Origin: Gordonia sp. SID5947
GTDB taxonomy: Bacteria; Actinomycetota; Actinomycetes; Mycobacteriales; Mycobacteriaceae
NCBI RefSeq assembly: GCF_009862785.1
Contig: NZ_WWHU01000001.1
Coordinates: 1,364,001-1,428,000, forward strand
Length of the DNA stretch: 64,000 bases
Reading direction: 5' to 3'
Below, piece by piece: positions 11,137 through 19,663 of this stretch; the stretch's first letter is position 1, and each line of letters begins with the position of its first letter. The position numbers were made by a program, and so were the translations under genes. The notes under the pieces are model-generated. The model made no database searches. It was not told the DNA's origin and was given only the letters and a program-made list of their open reading frames with translations.

Positions 11137-11745
11137 TCACACGTGAAGCCGGTGCAGGTCCTCCGGCGCGTTGACGTTGGTGAGCCACTCGGGGTTGCTG
11201 ACGGCGACACGATGGGTGGTCAGGAGGTCGAGCGCCGCGAGCATCCGACGCTCGCCGGCGTCGGTCAGGCGACCGAGCGTACCGGCCACATCGGTGCGAT
11301 AGACCCCGGCCATCGGATGGTCGCGCTGCGCGTCCGTCGCGATCACCACCTGGTTGGACGCCGTCACCCCACGCATCAGTTCGTCGACGAGATCGACGGA
11401 GATCAGCGGCATGTCGGTGGCGCACACGAACGCCCATTCCGCACCCGCCTCGGCGGCCCTCGCCAATCCGACCGCGAGCCCGCCGAGCGGCCCCGTACCC
11501 GGCGCCTCATCGGTGACCCACTGAGCTTCGGGACCACCGGATCCATACAGCGACCGGTAGGCCGCCGACTCCTCGTTGGCGACAACCAACACCGGTTGAC
11601 AGCGCTCCCCGACCACTCGCACCACCCGGGCCAGCATCGGCTCACCCTCCCAGTCCAGAGCCGCCTTGTCCCGGCCCATCCGCCGTGAGCGACCACCCGC
11701 CAGCACGATCCCCGCCACCCGCTGTCCTGCATCCTGTTGCGCCAT
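11137..11745 (-). CDS. mobA: Molybdenum cofactor guanylyltransferase
   Basis: MobA links GMP to molybdopterin to form the guanine dinucleotide cofactor used by DMSO-reductase-family enzymes. The protein has 202 residues from ATG 11745. It carries the nucleotidyltransferase signature GIVLAGGRSRRMGRDKAAL near the start, GPLGGL, and the metal-binding FVCATDMPLIS. The same frame is open far upstream, but that part is antisense to the next gene and is not coding. It is divergent from a molybdopterin oxidoreductase only 48 bases away, a sensible pairing of cofactor maker and user. Confidence 0.93.
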   Translation of the reverse strand: MAQQDAGQRVAGIVLAGGRSRRMGRDKAALDWEGEPMLARVVRVVGERCQPVLVVANEESAAYRSLYGSGGPEAQWVTDEAPGTGPLGGLAVGLARAAEAGAEWAFVCATDMPLISVDLVDELMRGVTASNQVVIATDAQRDHPMAGVYRTDVAGTLGRLTDAGERRMLAALDLLTTHRVAVSNPEWLTNVNAPEDLHRLHV

Positions 11746-11793
11746 GGGACCAGTCTCTGCGAAGCGTCCGGCCTCTGGGGGCAAGATGGTGAT

Positions 11794-14109
11794 ATGAGTT
11801 CCGCACAGCCTCACGAGGAGACCCCCATCACCGAGCCCGATGCCGTCCACGTCGGGCATGTGAAGGGTTACGCGGCCGGCGTGCCCGCGGTGGCCGTCGC
11901 ACTGGCTCGCGGACTGGAGCAGATGGGACCGGTCCGGACGGCACGCACCCTCACCAAGCTCAATCAGCGCGACGGCTTCGACTGCCCCGGATGCGCGTGG
12001 CCGGAGACCCCCGGACACCGCAAGCACGCCGAGTTCTGTGAGAACGGGGCCAAGGCGGTCGCCGAGGAGGCCACCAGACGGCGGGTCACCCCCGAGTTCT
12101 TCGCCGCCCACTCGGTCGCCGACCTGCGCGAGAAGTCGGGATACTGGCTCTCCCAGCAGGGGCGGCTCACCCATCCCGTGTACCTGGCTCCCGGCGACAC
12201 CCATTACCGGGAGGTGACCTGGGACGAGGCCAACCGCATCATTGCCGACGAATTCGCCGCGATGTCGTCCCCGAACGAGGCCGTCTTCTATACGTCGGGG
12301 CGGACCAGCAACGAGGCCGCTTTCGTCTACCAGCTGTTTGCTCGCAGCGTCGGCACCAACAACCTCCCCGACTGCTCCAACATGTGCCACGAGTCGTCCG
12401 GTGCGGCGCTCGGCGCGTCGATCGGGATCGGCAAGGGTTCGGTCACGGTGCCCGACATCGAGGCCGCAGACCTCATCCTCATCGCCGGTCAGAACCCCGG
12501 CACCAATCATCCGCGCATGTTGTCCACCCTGGAGAAGGCCAAGCACAACGGTGCCCGGATCATCGCGATCAACCCGCTGCCCGAGGCGGGACTGATGCGA
12601 TTCAAGGATCCCCAGAAGGTGAGTGGTGTTCTCGGGCACGGCGTGAAGCTCGCCGACGACTTCCTGCAGATCCGACTCGGCGGTGACATGGCCCTGTTCC
12701 GCGGAGTGGCACGCCTGCTCCTCGAGGCCGAGCGCGCTTCCCCGGGAACGGTTTTCGACACCGACTTCCTGAACCGCCATTGCGCCGGGGTCGACGACTA
12801 CCTCCGGCTGCTCGACGACGTGGACTTCGCCGATATCTTGGAGGCGACCGGGCTGAGCCATTCGGCGATCGCCGACCTCGCAGATGCCGTCAGAACGTCG
12901 GAACGGATCGTGCTCTGCTGGGCGATGGGTCTCACCCAGCATCACCACGCCGTCGCCACCATCGGCGAAGGCACCAATGTGTTGTTGCTGCGCGGCATGA
13001 TCGGGAAACCAGGCGCCGGGCTGTGCCCGGTCCGTGGCCACTCCAACGTGCAGGGCGACCGCACGATGGGGATCTTCGAGAAGATGCCCGAGTCGTTCCT
13101 GGCCGCACAGGACAGCGAGTTCGGCATCGCGAGTCCGCGTGCGCACGGCTACGACACCGTCGCGGCGATCGGGGCGATGGCGCGGGGTGACGTCCGGTTG
13201 TTCGTCGCGATGGGCGGCAACTTCGTCTCCGCGGCCCCGGACACCGAATACACCCGGGCGGCGCTCGAGCGATGCGCGCTGACCGTTCAGATCAGCACCA
13301 AGCTCAACGAGTCACATCTCGCCACCGGTGGCGCCGCACTGATCCTGCCCACCCTCGGGCGCACCGACAAGGACATCGCGAACGGTGCCGCCCAACAGGT
13401 TTCGGTGGAGGACTCGATGTCGGTGGTCCACCTGTCCCGCGGATCGTTACCGCCGGCGTCACGAGAACTCCACAGCGAGGTGGCGATCGTCTGCGACATC
13501 GCGACCGCCGTTCTCGGTCCGGAGCATCCGGTGCCCTGGCAGACGTTCCGCGGCGACTACGACACGATCCGCGATCGCATCTCCCGGGTGATCCCCGGCT
13601 TCGAGAACTTCAACACCCGCGTGCGGATGTCCGACGGATTCGTCCTGCCGCATCCGCCGCGGGATCGACGCGAGTTCGAGACCCCGACCTCTCGCGCCAA
13701 CTTCGCCGTGCATCCCCTCGAATGGGTTCGCGTCCCGCCCGGACGGCTGATCCTGCAGACGCTGCGCAGCCATGACCAGTACAACACCACGATCTACGGG
13801 CACGACGATCGCTACCGCGGGATCAAGGGCAATCGCCGGGTCATCATGCTGAACCCCGACGACATCGTCAGTTGGAGCCTGCGGTCGGGCGACCAGGTGG
13901 ACATCATCTCAGAGTTCGCCGGCCCGGACGGCGTACAGGAGCGACGGGTCCGCGGGTTCGAGGTGGTCGCCTATGCGACGCCGCGCGGGAATGCCGCCGC
14001 CTACTACCCGGAGACCAATCCGTTGGTCCCGCTCGGGTCCGTGGCGAAGGACTCGAACACTCCGGTGTCGAAGGCGGTCGTCGTGCGCCTCGAGCCCACC
14101 CCGGCGTAA
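11794..14109 (+). CDS. FdhF/YdeP-family molybdopterin oxidoreductase
   Basis: A 771-residue member of the DMSO-reductase superfamily, subgroup FdhF/YdeP (formate-dehydrogenase-like proteins of uncertain substrate). It has an N-terminal cysteine pair FDCPGCAWPE (C64, C67) and C82, then the molybdopterin domain with TSGRTSNEAAF, LIAGQNPGTNHPRM and GMIGKPGAGLCPVRGHSNVQG, and a C-terminal dinucleotide-binding domain with TLRSHDQYNTTIYG. In E. coli YdeP is linked to acid resistance, but substrate and partner are unknown. There is no Tat signal, so it should be cytoplasmic. No electron-transfer subunit lies next to it. The only neighbour of use is the divergent mobA. Confidence 0.9.
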   Translation: MSSAQPHEETPITEPDAVHVGHVKGYAAGVPAVAVALARGLEQMGPVRTARTLTKLNQRDGFDCPGCAWPETPGHRKHAEFCENGAKAVAEEATRRRVTPEFFAAHSVADLREKSGYWLSQQGRLTHPVYLAPGDTHYREVTWDEANRIIADEFAAMSSPNEAVFYTSGRTSNEAAFVYQLFARSVGTNNLPDCSNMCHESSGAALGASIGIGKGSVTVPDIEAADLILIAGQNPGTNHPRMLSTLEKAKHNGARIIAINPLPEAGLMRFKDPQKVSGVLGHGVKLADDFLQIRLGGDMALFRGVARLLLEAERASPGTVFDTDFLNRHCAGVDDYLRLLDDVDFADILEATGLSHSAIADLADAVRTSERIVLCWAMGLTQHHHAVATIGEGTNVLLLRGMIGKPGAGLCPVRGHSNVQGDRTMGIFEKMPESFLAAQDSEFGIASPRAHGYDTVAAIGAMARGDVRLFVAMGGNFVSAAPDTEYTRAALERCALTVQISTKLNESHLATGGAALILPTLGRTDKDIANGAAQQVSVEDSMSVVHLSRGSLPPASRELHSEVAIVCDIATAVLGPEHPVPWQTFRGDYDTIRDRISRVIPGFENFNTRVRMSDGFVLPHPPRDRREFETPTSRANFAVHPLEWVRVPPGRLILQTLRSHDQYNTTIYGHDDRYRGIKGNRRVIMLNPDDIVSWSLRSGDQVDIISEFAGPDGVQERRVRGFEVVAYATPRGNAAAYYPETNPLVPLGSVAKDSNTPVSKAVVVRLEPTPA

Positions 14110-14124
14110 CTCTCGCACAACACA

Positions 14125-14168
14125 GAACTCCCGGATACACACCGCATTTCGGGTGGATCCGGGAGTTC
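14125..14168. terminator. Bidirectional terminator between the YdeP-like gene and clpX
   Basis: A perfect 12-base inverted repeat, gaactcccggat at 14125-14136 and atccgggagttc at 14157-14168, with a 20-base loop that can pair further (cacc/ggtg). It lies between the ends of two convergent genes and could serve both. Confidence 0.75.
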
Positions 14169-14186
14169 TCGGGATGTGGCGGAGCG

Positions 14187-15467
14187 TCAGGCGCTCTTGT
14201 CGCGCCGCTCGTCGCGGCCTTCCTTGCGCGGCACTATCGTCGGGAGAACGTTGTCGCGCACCGTCTCTCCGGTGACGACGACTTTCTCGACATCGTCGCG
14301 GCTCGGGATGTCATACATCACCGGCAGCAGGACTTCTTCCATGATCGCGCGCAGCCCACGAGCGCCGGTGCCGCGGTGGATGGCCTGATCCGCGATCGCC
14401 TCCAGCGCGTCCTGCGCGAACTCGAGTTCGACGTTGTCCATCTCGAAGAGCTTGGTGTACTGCTTCACCAGCGCGTTCTTGGGCTCGGACAGGATGCTCA
14501 CAAGCGAGTCCTTGTCCAGGTTGGTGACCGACGCCAGGATCGGCAGACGGCCGATGAACTCGGGGATCAGACCGAACTTGATCAGGTCCTCGGGCATCAC
14601 CTCGGCGAAGTGGTCCGTGGTGTCGACCTCGTCCTTGCTCGTGACCTCGTTGCCGAACCCGATGCCCCGCTTACCGATTCGTTCGGAGACGATCTTCTCC
14701 AGTCCTGCGAACGCACCGGCCACGATGAACAGCACATTGGTGGTGTCGATCTGGATGAACTCTTGATGGGGATGCTTGCGCCCACCCTGCGGCGGCACCG
14801 ATGCCTGCGTTCCCTCGAGGATCTTCAGCAGCGCCTGCTGTACGCCTTCTCCCGACACGTCGCGGGTGATCGACGGGTTCTCGCTCTTGCGCGCGACCTT
14901 GTCGACCTCATCGATGTAGATGATCCCGGTCTCGGCACGCTTCACGTCGTAATCCGCCGCCTGGATCAGCTTGAGGAGGATGTTCTCCACATCTTCGCCG
15001 ACATAACCGGCCTCGGTGAGGGCCGTGGCGTCCGCGATCGCGAACGGCACGTTGAGCATCTTCGCGAGGGTCTGCGCGAGATAGGTCTTGCCGCAGCCGG
15101 TCGGTCCGAGCATCAGGATGTTGGACTTGGCGATCTCGACGGTCTCACCGCTACGTGAGTCCTTCTTCTCCCCCGCCTGGATGCGCTTGTAGTGGTTGTA
15201 GACAGCCACGGCGAGTGTCCGCTTGGCGGTGTCCTGGCCGATGACGTAGTTCTCGAGGAAGTCGCGGATCTCGACCGGCTTCGGCAGCTCGTCGAGTTTC
15301 ACGTCGCCGTTCTCGGCGAGCTCCTCCTCGATGATCTCGTTGCACAGGTCGATGCACTCATCGCAGATGTACACGCCGGGCCCGGCGATCAGCTTCTTGA
15401 CCTGCTTCTGACTCTTTCCGCAGAAAGAGCACTTCAGCAGATCGCCACCGTCTCCGATTCGTGCCAT
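14187..15467 (-). CDS. clpX: ATP-dependent Clp protease ATP-binding subunit ClpX
   Basis: AAA+ unfoldase that feeds substrates to ClpP, 426 residues. It has an N-terminal zinc-binding domain (CSFCGKSQ and ICDECIDLC, residues about 13-44), Walker [10 protein letters not shown] near 120, Walker [10 protein letters not shown], the arginine-finger region and the [14 protein letters not shown] sensor-2 segment. I start it at ATG 15467, preceded by an aaggaagg ribosome binding site. The frame is open upstream but without homology. It is downstream of clpP1-clpP2 but separated by 311 bases, so it probably has its own promoter. Confidence 0.98.
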   Translation of the reverse strand: MARIGDGGDLLKCSFCGKSQKQVKKLIAGPGVYICDECIDLCNEIIEEELAENGDVKLDELPKPVEIRDFLENYVIGQDTAKRTLAVAVYNHYKRIQAGEKKDSRSGETVEIAKSNILMLGPTGCGKTYLAQTLAKMLNVPFAIADATALTEAGYVGEDVENILLKLIQAADYDVKRAETGIIYIDEVDKVARKSENPSITRDVSGEGVQQALLKILEGTQASVPPQGGRKHPHQEFIQIDTTNVLFIVAGAFAGLEKIVSERIGKRGIGFGNEVTSKDEVDTTDHFAEVMPEDLIKFGLIPEFIGRLPILASVTNLDKDSLVSILSEPKNALVKQYTKLFEMDNVELEFAQDALEAIADQAIHRGTGARGLRAIMEEVLLPVMYDIPSRDDVEKVVVTGETVRDNVLPTIVPRKEGRDERRDKSA

Positions 15468-15778
15468 CTGTGCTGTACCTTCCTTGTTGCTCCGGTCGAA
15501 CCGGCGGACCGTCTCCGCGTGCAGCCGGGCGCGGGCCACCGATCGGCAATCGGAATGCCCATTAACCCGACGGTACCCGCGTGCCGCTCGAACTTCGACC
15601 GATAAGGACAAATGTCGTGTCCGGACTTCGGTCGTCTTCTGTCAATCTGGTGTACATCTTCGCCCTGCGCATCGGCTGCTGTGAGGCATCGCGGCGCAGA
15701 CGTCAAGGATGACCGTTGCCGGTGTCCTCGGGCACGCACATCGGCCCGGCGTGTCGAGCCGATGTGCATGCCGATGTG
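15468..15778. other. Intergenic region between clpP2 and clpX
   Basis: This 311-base gap holds the end of the clpP1-clpP2 transcript and the clpX promoter. The part nearest clpP2 contains the hairpin listed separately. The part nearest clpX (about 15590-15660) is less GC-rich (cgataaggacaaatgtcg, tctgtcaatctggtgtac) and is the likeliest promoter site. I see no coding frame. Confidence 0.45.
15736..15767 (-). terminator. Hairpin downstream of clpP2
   Basis: Arms gcacatcggc (15736-15745) and gccgatgtgc (15758-15767) are perfectly complementary over a 12-base loop. A third copy of the arm (gccgatgtgt, 15770-15779) overlaps the clpP2 stop codon, so an alternative pairing is possible. No T run follows. 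Confidence 0.55.
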
Positions 15779-16498
15779 TCAGGACGACGATTTCTTGAAC
15801 GACTTCTTGCGGTATTCGAAGACCTCGTCCACGATGCCGTATTCTTTTGCCGCCTCGGCGGTCAGGATGTTGTCGCGGTCGGTGTCCCGCCGGATCTTGG
15901 CCGGGTCCTGGCCGGTGTGACCGGCGAGGATCTCGTCGAGGCGATTGCGGATCCGCTCGATCTCTGCGGCCTGGATCTCCAGGTCGGAGACCTGCCCCTG
16001 ATATGCGCCACCGGTCCGCGGCTGGTGGATCAGGATCGTCGCGTTCGGCAGCGCCGCACGCTTGCCCGGTGTACCACCGGCCAGCAGGATCGCCGCGGCC
16101 GATGCCGCCTCACCGAGGCAGACCGTCACGATGTCGCAGTGGACGTACTGCATCGTGTCGTAGATCGCGAGCATGTCCGGCACGCTGCCGCCCGGCGAGT
16201 TGATGTACATCGTGATGTCCCGGTCCGGATCCTGTGACTCCAGGACGAGCAGCTGTGCCATGACGTCGTTGGCGACGGTCTGGTCGATCGGCGTACCGAC
16301 GAACACGATGCGCTCTTCGAACAGCTTCGCGTACGGGTCGTACTGACGCTGACCGTTGGGCGTGTGCTCGATGAACTGCGGGAGGATGTACCGCGCCTGG
16401 ATGGCGCGCAGCGCGAGCGCCGACGCCGGGATACCGGCCGCGACGTCGGCCGGCATCGAATCCGGCAGTCGGGAGTCGAGCGAGGTGGAGTTGGTCAT
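15779..16498 (-). CDS. clpP2: ATP-dependent Clp protease proteolytic subunit ClpP2
   Basis: Serine peptidase subunit of the Clp protease, 239 residues from ATG 16498. The nucleophile is in [16 protein letters not shown] and the catalytic histidine in ATILIHQP, followed by the DRD(N) segment. It is longer at the N-terminus than ClpP1 by about 35 residues ([19 protein letters not shown]), as usual for the second actinobacterial ClpP. Its position right after clpP1 matches ClpP2 of mycobacteria, where the two form a mixed 14-mer. The C-terminus is rich in lysine and serine (KKSFKKSSS). Confidence 0.96.
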   Translation of the reverse strand: MTNSTSLDSRLPDSMPADVAAGIPASALALRAIQARYILPQFIEHTPNGQRQYDPYAKLFEERIVFVGTPIDQTVANDVMAQLLVLESQDPDRDITMYINSPGGSVPDMLAIYDTMQYVHCDIVTVCLGEAASAAAILLAGGTPGKRAALPNATILIHQPRTGGAYQGQVSDLEIQAAEIERIRNRLDEILAGHTGQDPAKIRRDTDRDNILTAEAAKEYGIVDEVFEYRKKSFKKSSS

Positions 16499-16551
16499 CT
16501 TGTGCTCCGTTGCTGTGAGTGGCCTCGTGGGACTGGGGTGGTCGGAGGAGA

Positions 16552-17160
16552 TCAGGACGGCATCACCGATGCACGCGTGACCACGTGATCGACGAGGCCG
16601 TAGTCTTTGGCCTCCTGCGCCGTGAACCACTTGTCGCGGTCGGCGTCGGCCTCGATCTTCTCCAGCGGCTGGCCACTGAACTCGGCGTTGAGGCGGTTCA
16701 TCTCCTTCTTGGTGGCCGCGAACTGCTCGGCCTGGATGGCGATGTCGGCCGCCGTACCGCCGATTCCCGCCGACGGCTGGTGCATCATGATGCGCGCGTG
16801 CGGCAGTGCGTGCCGCTTACCCGGGGTCCCCGCCGCCAGGAGGAACTGCCCCATCGATGCCGCCATGCCCATGGCATACGTCGCCACGTCGCACTCCGCC
16901 AGCTGCATCGTGTCGAAGATGGCCATACCCGAGGTGACCGAACCACCCGGGGAATTGATGTAGAGGTTGATGTCGCGCGTCGGATCCTCGGCGGCGAGCA
17001 ACAGGATCTGCGCGCACAACCGGTTCGCGATGTCGTCGTCGACCTGGGTACCGAGGAAGATGATGCGCTCTCGGAGCAGTCGCTCGAACACGGAGTCGGT
17101 CAGGTTCAGCCCGGCCACTCCCGAACTCAGCGTTGGTGTGTGGATGGTCGGCTCACTCAC
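16552..17160 (-). CDS. clpP1: ATP-dependent Clp protease proteolytic subunit ClpP1
   Basis: Clp protease peptidase subunit, 202 residues from GTG 17160. The nucleophile is in [14 protein letters not shown] and the histidine in ARIMMHQP. I prefer the GTG at 17160 to the in-frame ATG ten codons upstream because a good ribosome binding site (aggtagg) lies seven bases before the GTG. It is followed 53 bases later by clpP2. A possible ClgR box upstream (17325-17342) fits the known control of clpP genes by ClgR in actinobacteria. Confidence 0.96.
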   Translation of the reverse strand: MSEPTIHTPTLSSGVAGLNLTDSVFERLLRERIIFLGTQVDDDIANRLCAQILLLAAEDPTRDINLYINSPGGSVTSGMAIFDTMQLAECDVATYAMGMAASMGQFLLAAGTPGKRHALPHARIMMHQPSAGIGGTAADIAIQAEQFAATKKEMNRLNAEFSGQPLEKIEADADRDKWFTAQEAKDYGLVDHVVTRASVMPS

Positions 17161-17324
17161 AGTTCCTACCTTTGCCTGTCGTGGTGACATGCGGCCTTCG
17201 ACCGCGTCAACCGATTACGGGTCTACCTTCGTCGCTGCGATGCCCGGGGTGGGCCCGGTTGCCATCTCGACGTCTTCATCGACACTAACCAATGCGACCG
17301 GACGGACAGTCCCCATGACACCGC

Positions 17325-17342
17325 TCTTCGCTGAGAGCAGAA
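17325..17342 (-). promoter_or_regulatory. Candidate ClgR box upstream of clpP1
   Basis: The core CGCTGAGAGC at 17329-17338 resembles the actinobacterial ClgR motif, which as I recall has the form CGCYNANRGCG, with the final G replaced by A. It lies about 165 bases before the clpP1 start and just after the tig terminator, where the clpP1P2 promoter is expected. ClgR activates clpP1P2 in Corynebacterium, Streptomyces and mycobacteria. No clgR gene is in this window. Confidence 0.4.
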
Positions 17343-17379
17343 CAGCCGGGGACGGGTGGTGACCCGGCTCCGGCTGTTC
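17340..17379 (-). terminator. Terminator after tig
   Basis: Arms gaacagccgg (17340-17349) and ccggctgttc (17370-17379) are perfectly complementary, with an inner cgggt/acccg pair that extends the stem. It starts 21 bases past the tig stop and separates tig from clpP1. Confidence 0.7.
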
Positions 17380-17399
17380 GCGCCACTACGTGTGGATTC

Positions 17400-18767
17400 T
17401 CAGTTCTCCGTGCTGTCGTCGTCGGCCGAGTCGTCGGCGTCTTCCTCGGGCTTGCCGAAGAACTCGTCGGTGTCCACGGCCGCGCCCTTGCTGTCGGTCA
17501 CGGTCACGTCCGAGACGATTCCGGCGAGTGCCTTGCCACGCCGGACATCGGCGTAGACCGCACCGACCTGACCGGCATTCTGCAACTGCTGGATGAATTC
17601 CTGCGGCTGCATTCCGTAGCGCTGCGCCTGGAAGAGGATCTGCTGGGTCAGCTCGTCCTGCGAGACCTCGGTCTCCTGCTGTTCGGCGATGGCGTCGAGC
17701 AGCAGCTGCGTCTTGACCGATTTCTCGGCCTCCTCGCGGGCCTCGTTGTCCCACTCCTCGCGCGTCTTGCCCTGCGCCTCGAGGAACTTGGCGACCTGCT
17801 CGTCATCATGGCCGAGCGCGTGGATCACCTGATGCTGCTGGCCCTCGATCTCGTCGGCGACGACCTTCTCCGGCAGCGGGATCTCCACCTTCTCGAGGAG
17901 CTCCTCGAGAACCTTGTCACGGATCGCGTTGGCCTGCTCGAGCTTCTTCGACTGCTCGACGCGCTCGACGAGGCTGTCGCGCAGTTCGGCGACGGTGTCG
18001 AACTCGCTGGCCATCTGGGCGAACTCGTCGTCGAGCTCCGGGAGTTCGCGCTCCTTGACCGAGTTCACGGTCACGGTCACCTGGGCGTCCTCACCGGCAT
18101 GGTCGCCGGCGACGAGCTTGGTGGTGAACTCCTTGGTCTCGCCCGTCGTCATCCCGACCAGCGCGTCGTCGAGGCCCTCGATCAGTTGCCCGGAGCCGAC
18201 CTCGTGCGACAGCCCCTCGGTCGAAGCTTCGTCGACGGCCTCGCCGTCGACGGTCGCCGCGAGGTCGATCGAGACGAAATCACCGTTCTCGGCACCACGG
18301 TCGACACCGGTCAGCGTGCCGAACCGGGCCCGGAGACCTTCTACCTGCTCGTCGACCTCTGCGTCGTCGACCTCGATGGCATCGACCTCGACGGCCAGCG
18401 TCGAATAGTCCGGCAGCTCGACATCCGGGCGGACGTCGACCTCTGCGGTGAAGGTGACCGGATCTCCGTAGACCAGCTCGCCGAGATCGATCTCGGGCTG
18501 ACCGATCGCGTTGGTCTCGGTCTCCTCGACGGCCTGCGAGTACTTCGCGGGCAGCGCATCGTTGACCACCTGGGCGAGGATCGAATCGCGCCCGACGCGT
18601 GCCTCGATCAGCTTCGCGGGCGCCTTACCCGGACGGAAGCCCGGGATCCGGATCTGCTGGGCCAGAGACTTGTAGGCCCGGTCGAACTCCCCGGACAGCT
18701 CCTCGAAGGGGATCTCGACATTGAGCTTCACTCGGGTCGGGCTCAGCTGCTCGACGGTGCTCTTCAC
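17400..18767 (-). CDS. tig: Trigger factor
   Basis: Ribosome-associated chaperone and peptidyl-prolyl isomerase, 455 residues from GTG 18767, preceded by a ggagc ribosome binding site. The N-terminal ribosome-binding domain contains IRIPGFRPGKAPAKLIE, the isomerase domain runs from about 150 to 245 (GDFVSIDLAATVDGE, GLDDALVGMTTGE), and a helical C-terminal substrate domain follows. The tail is acidic (PEEDADDSADDDSTEN), as in many actinobacteria. The frame is open upstream into the antisense of tRNA-Pro, which is not coding. Its place before clpP1P2-clpX is conserved. Confidence 0.98.
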   Translation of the reverse strand: MKSTVEQLSPTRVKLNVEIPFEELSGEFDRAYKSLAQQIRIPGFRPGKAPAKLIEARVGRDSILAQVVNDALPAKYSQAVEETETNAIGQPEIDLGELVYGDPVTFTAEVDVRPDVELPDYSTLAVEVDAIEVDDAEVDEQVEGLRARFGTLTGVDRGAENGDFVSIDLAATVDGEAVDEASTEGLSHEVGSGQLIEGLDDALVGMTTGETKEFTTKLVAGDHAGEDAQVTVTVNSVKERELPELDDEFAQMASEFDTVAELRDSLVERVEQSKKLEQANAIRDKVLEELLEKVEIPLPEKVVADEIEGQQHQVIHALGHDDEQVAKFLEAQGKTREEWDNEAREEAEKSVKTQLLLDAIAEQQETEVSQDELTQQILFQAQRYGMQPQEFIQQLQNAGQVGAVYADVRRGKALAGIVSDVTVTDSKGAAVDTDEFFGKPEEDADDSADDDSTEN

Positions 18768-18831
18768 GCCTGCTCCTAACATCTGCATTTCTGCGTCGGG
18801 TAATGACAAGTCTCGAGGTCGTTCACCTGAG

Positions 18832-18905
18832 TCGGGATGACAGGATTTGAACCTGCGACCCTCCGCTCCCAAAGCGGATGCGCTACCAAGCTGCGCCACA
18901 TCCCG
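18832..18905 (-). tRNA. tRNA-Pro (anticodon UGG)
   Basis: A full cloverleaf on the minus strand: acceptor CGGGATG/CATCCCG, D arm GCGC-AGCTTGGTA-GCGC, anticodon arm TCCGC-TTTGGGA-GCGGA with anticodon TGG, T arm GCAGG-TTCAAAT-CCTGT, discriminator A. It is 74 nt, and the CCA end is not encoded. It lies upstream of tig in the same direction. Confidence 0.97.
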
Positions 18906-19121
18906 GTCGACCCCCTCGTCGCGGCACGTACCGGAGACCGGCGAGAACGCAGAACAGGGCCAACAGAAGATAGTACGTTGCGGTGTGCCGACGACCTAAA
19001 CGGGTGCTCCCCGCACCTGGGTGGATGAGAGATCACGTGGCGATTTCGAGATCGCCGACCCCACCGGGTACAGTCTGGTGCGCACGCGACTCCGGTGGCG
19101 ATCCCACAGGTGACGCGGCAC

Positions 19122-19195
19122 GCGGGTGTAGCTCAATGGTAGAGCCCTAGTCTTCCAAACTAGCTACGCGGGTTCGATTCCCGTCACCCGCTCCA
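19122..19195 (+). tRNA. tRNA-Gly (anticodon UCC), CCA encoded
   Basis: Cloverleaf with acceptor GCGGGTG/CACCCGC, D arm GCTC-AATGGTA-GAGC, anticodon arm CTAGT-CTTCCAA-ACTAG with anticodon TCC, and T arm GCGGG-TTCGATT-CCCGT. The discriminator T at 19192 is followed by an encoded CCA (19193-19195). Confidence 0.97.
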
Positions 19196-19254
19196 CACGT
19201 ACCGATACCGCGGCCTCCCATGGTCCCGGACCGGGCCCGACCACTGGACGTCAC

Positions 19255-19283
19255 TGTGATGTACGCCACATCGGGCGTAGGGT
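19255..19283 (+). promoter_or_regulatory. Promoter of the zinc-ribbon gene with a CRP-like half site
   Basis: A -10 hexamer TAGGGT (19278-19283) lies six bases before the ATG at 19290, which suggests a leaderless transcript. At the -35 position lies TGTGA-N6-CCACA (19255-19270), one base off the CRP/GlxR consensus TGTGA-N6-TCACA. Binding is a guess from the match alone. Confidence 0.4.
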
Positions 19284-19289
19284 TGGGGC

Positions 19290-19475
19290 ATGTCGTCCAG
19301 CCATTCGAAGAGTCCACGCAAGTGCCCGAGTTGCGGTGCAAATCTGTACATCCGCAAGGACGTCACGCACTCGGACGCCGGCCCGGGACGTGTCGACGTC
19401 ATGCTCGTATGCCGCGACGAGTCCTGCTCCCAACCGGCTCGTCATATCCGGACCGAGCACCCACAGCACGCCTGA
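19290..19475 (+). CDS. Small zinc-ribbon-like protein
   Basis: A 61-residue protein with two cysteine pairs, KCPSCGANLYIRK near residues 11-15 and VCRDESC near 40-46, spaced as in a zinc ribbon. The rest is charged with no membrane segment. No family is recognised. The appropriately placed TAGGGT hexamer and the zinc-ribbon pattern argue for a real gene, but the length makes this only a moderate call. It could bind DNA, RNA or protein. The 188 bases after it, up to the lipase gene, show no gene. Confidence 0.55.
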   Translation: MSSSHSKSPRKCPSCGANLYIRKDVTHSDAGPGRVDVMLVCRDESCSQPARHIRTEHPQHA

Positions 19476-19663
19476 CGGACCGATCTCACCAGCGCGCTCG
19501 TCGCGAGCGTGAGCGCGCCCCACTGGCCTGGGCAATCACAATTCTCAACGCGCGTTGGCATTCGTCACACATGTGTCGCACCATTGGTACCGACGGCGGA
19601 TACCACCGAGGGGGTCGGAGGACGTCGCCGGAGACCTGATTCAGAGACAGCCCTGGGGGACGC

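Noticed and set aside
11746..13146. Upstream extension of the mobA frame to 669 codons
   Set aside because: The extra part is antisense to the YdeP-type oxidoreductase. The MobA homology starts only at ATG 11745.
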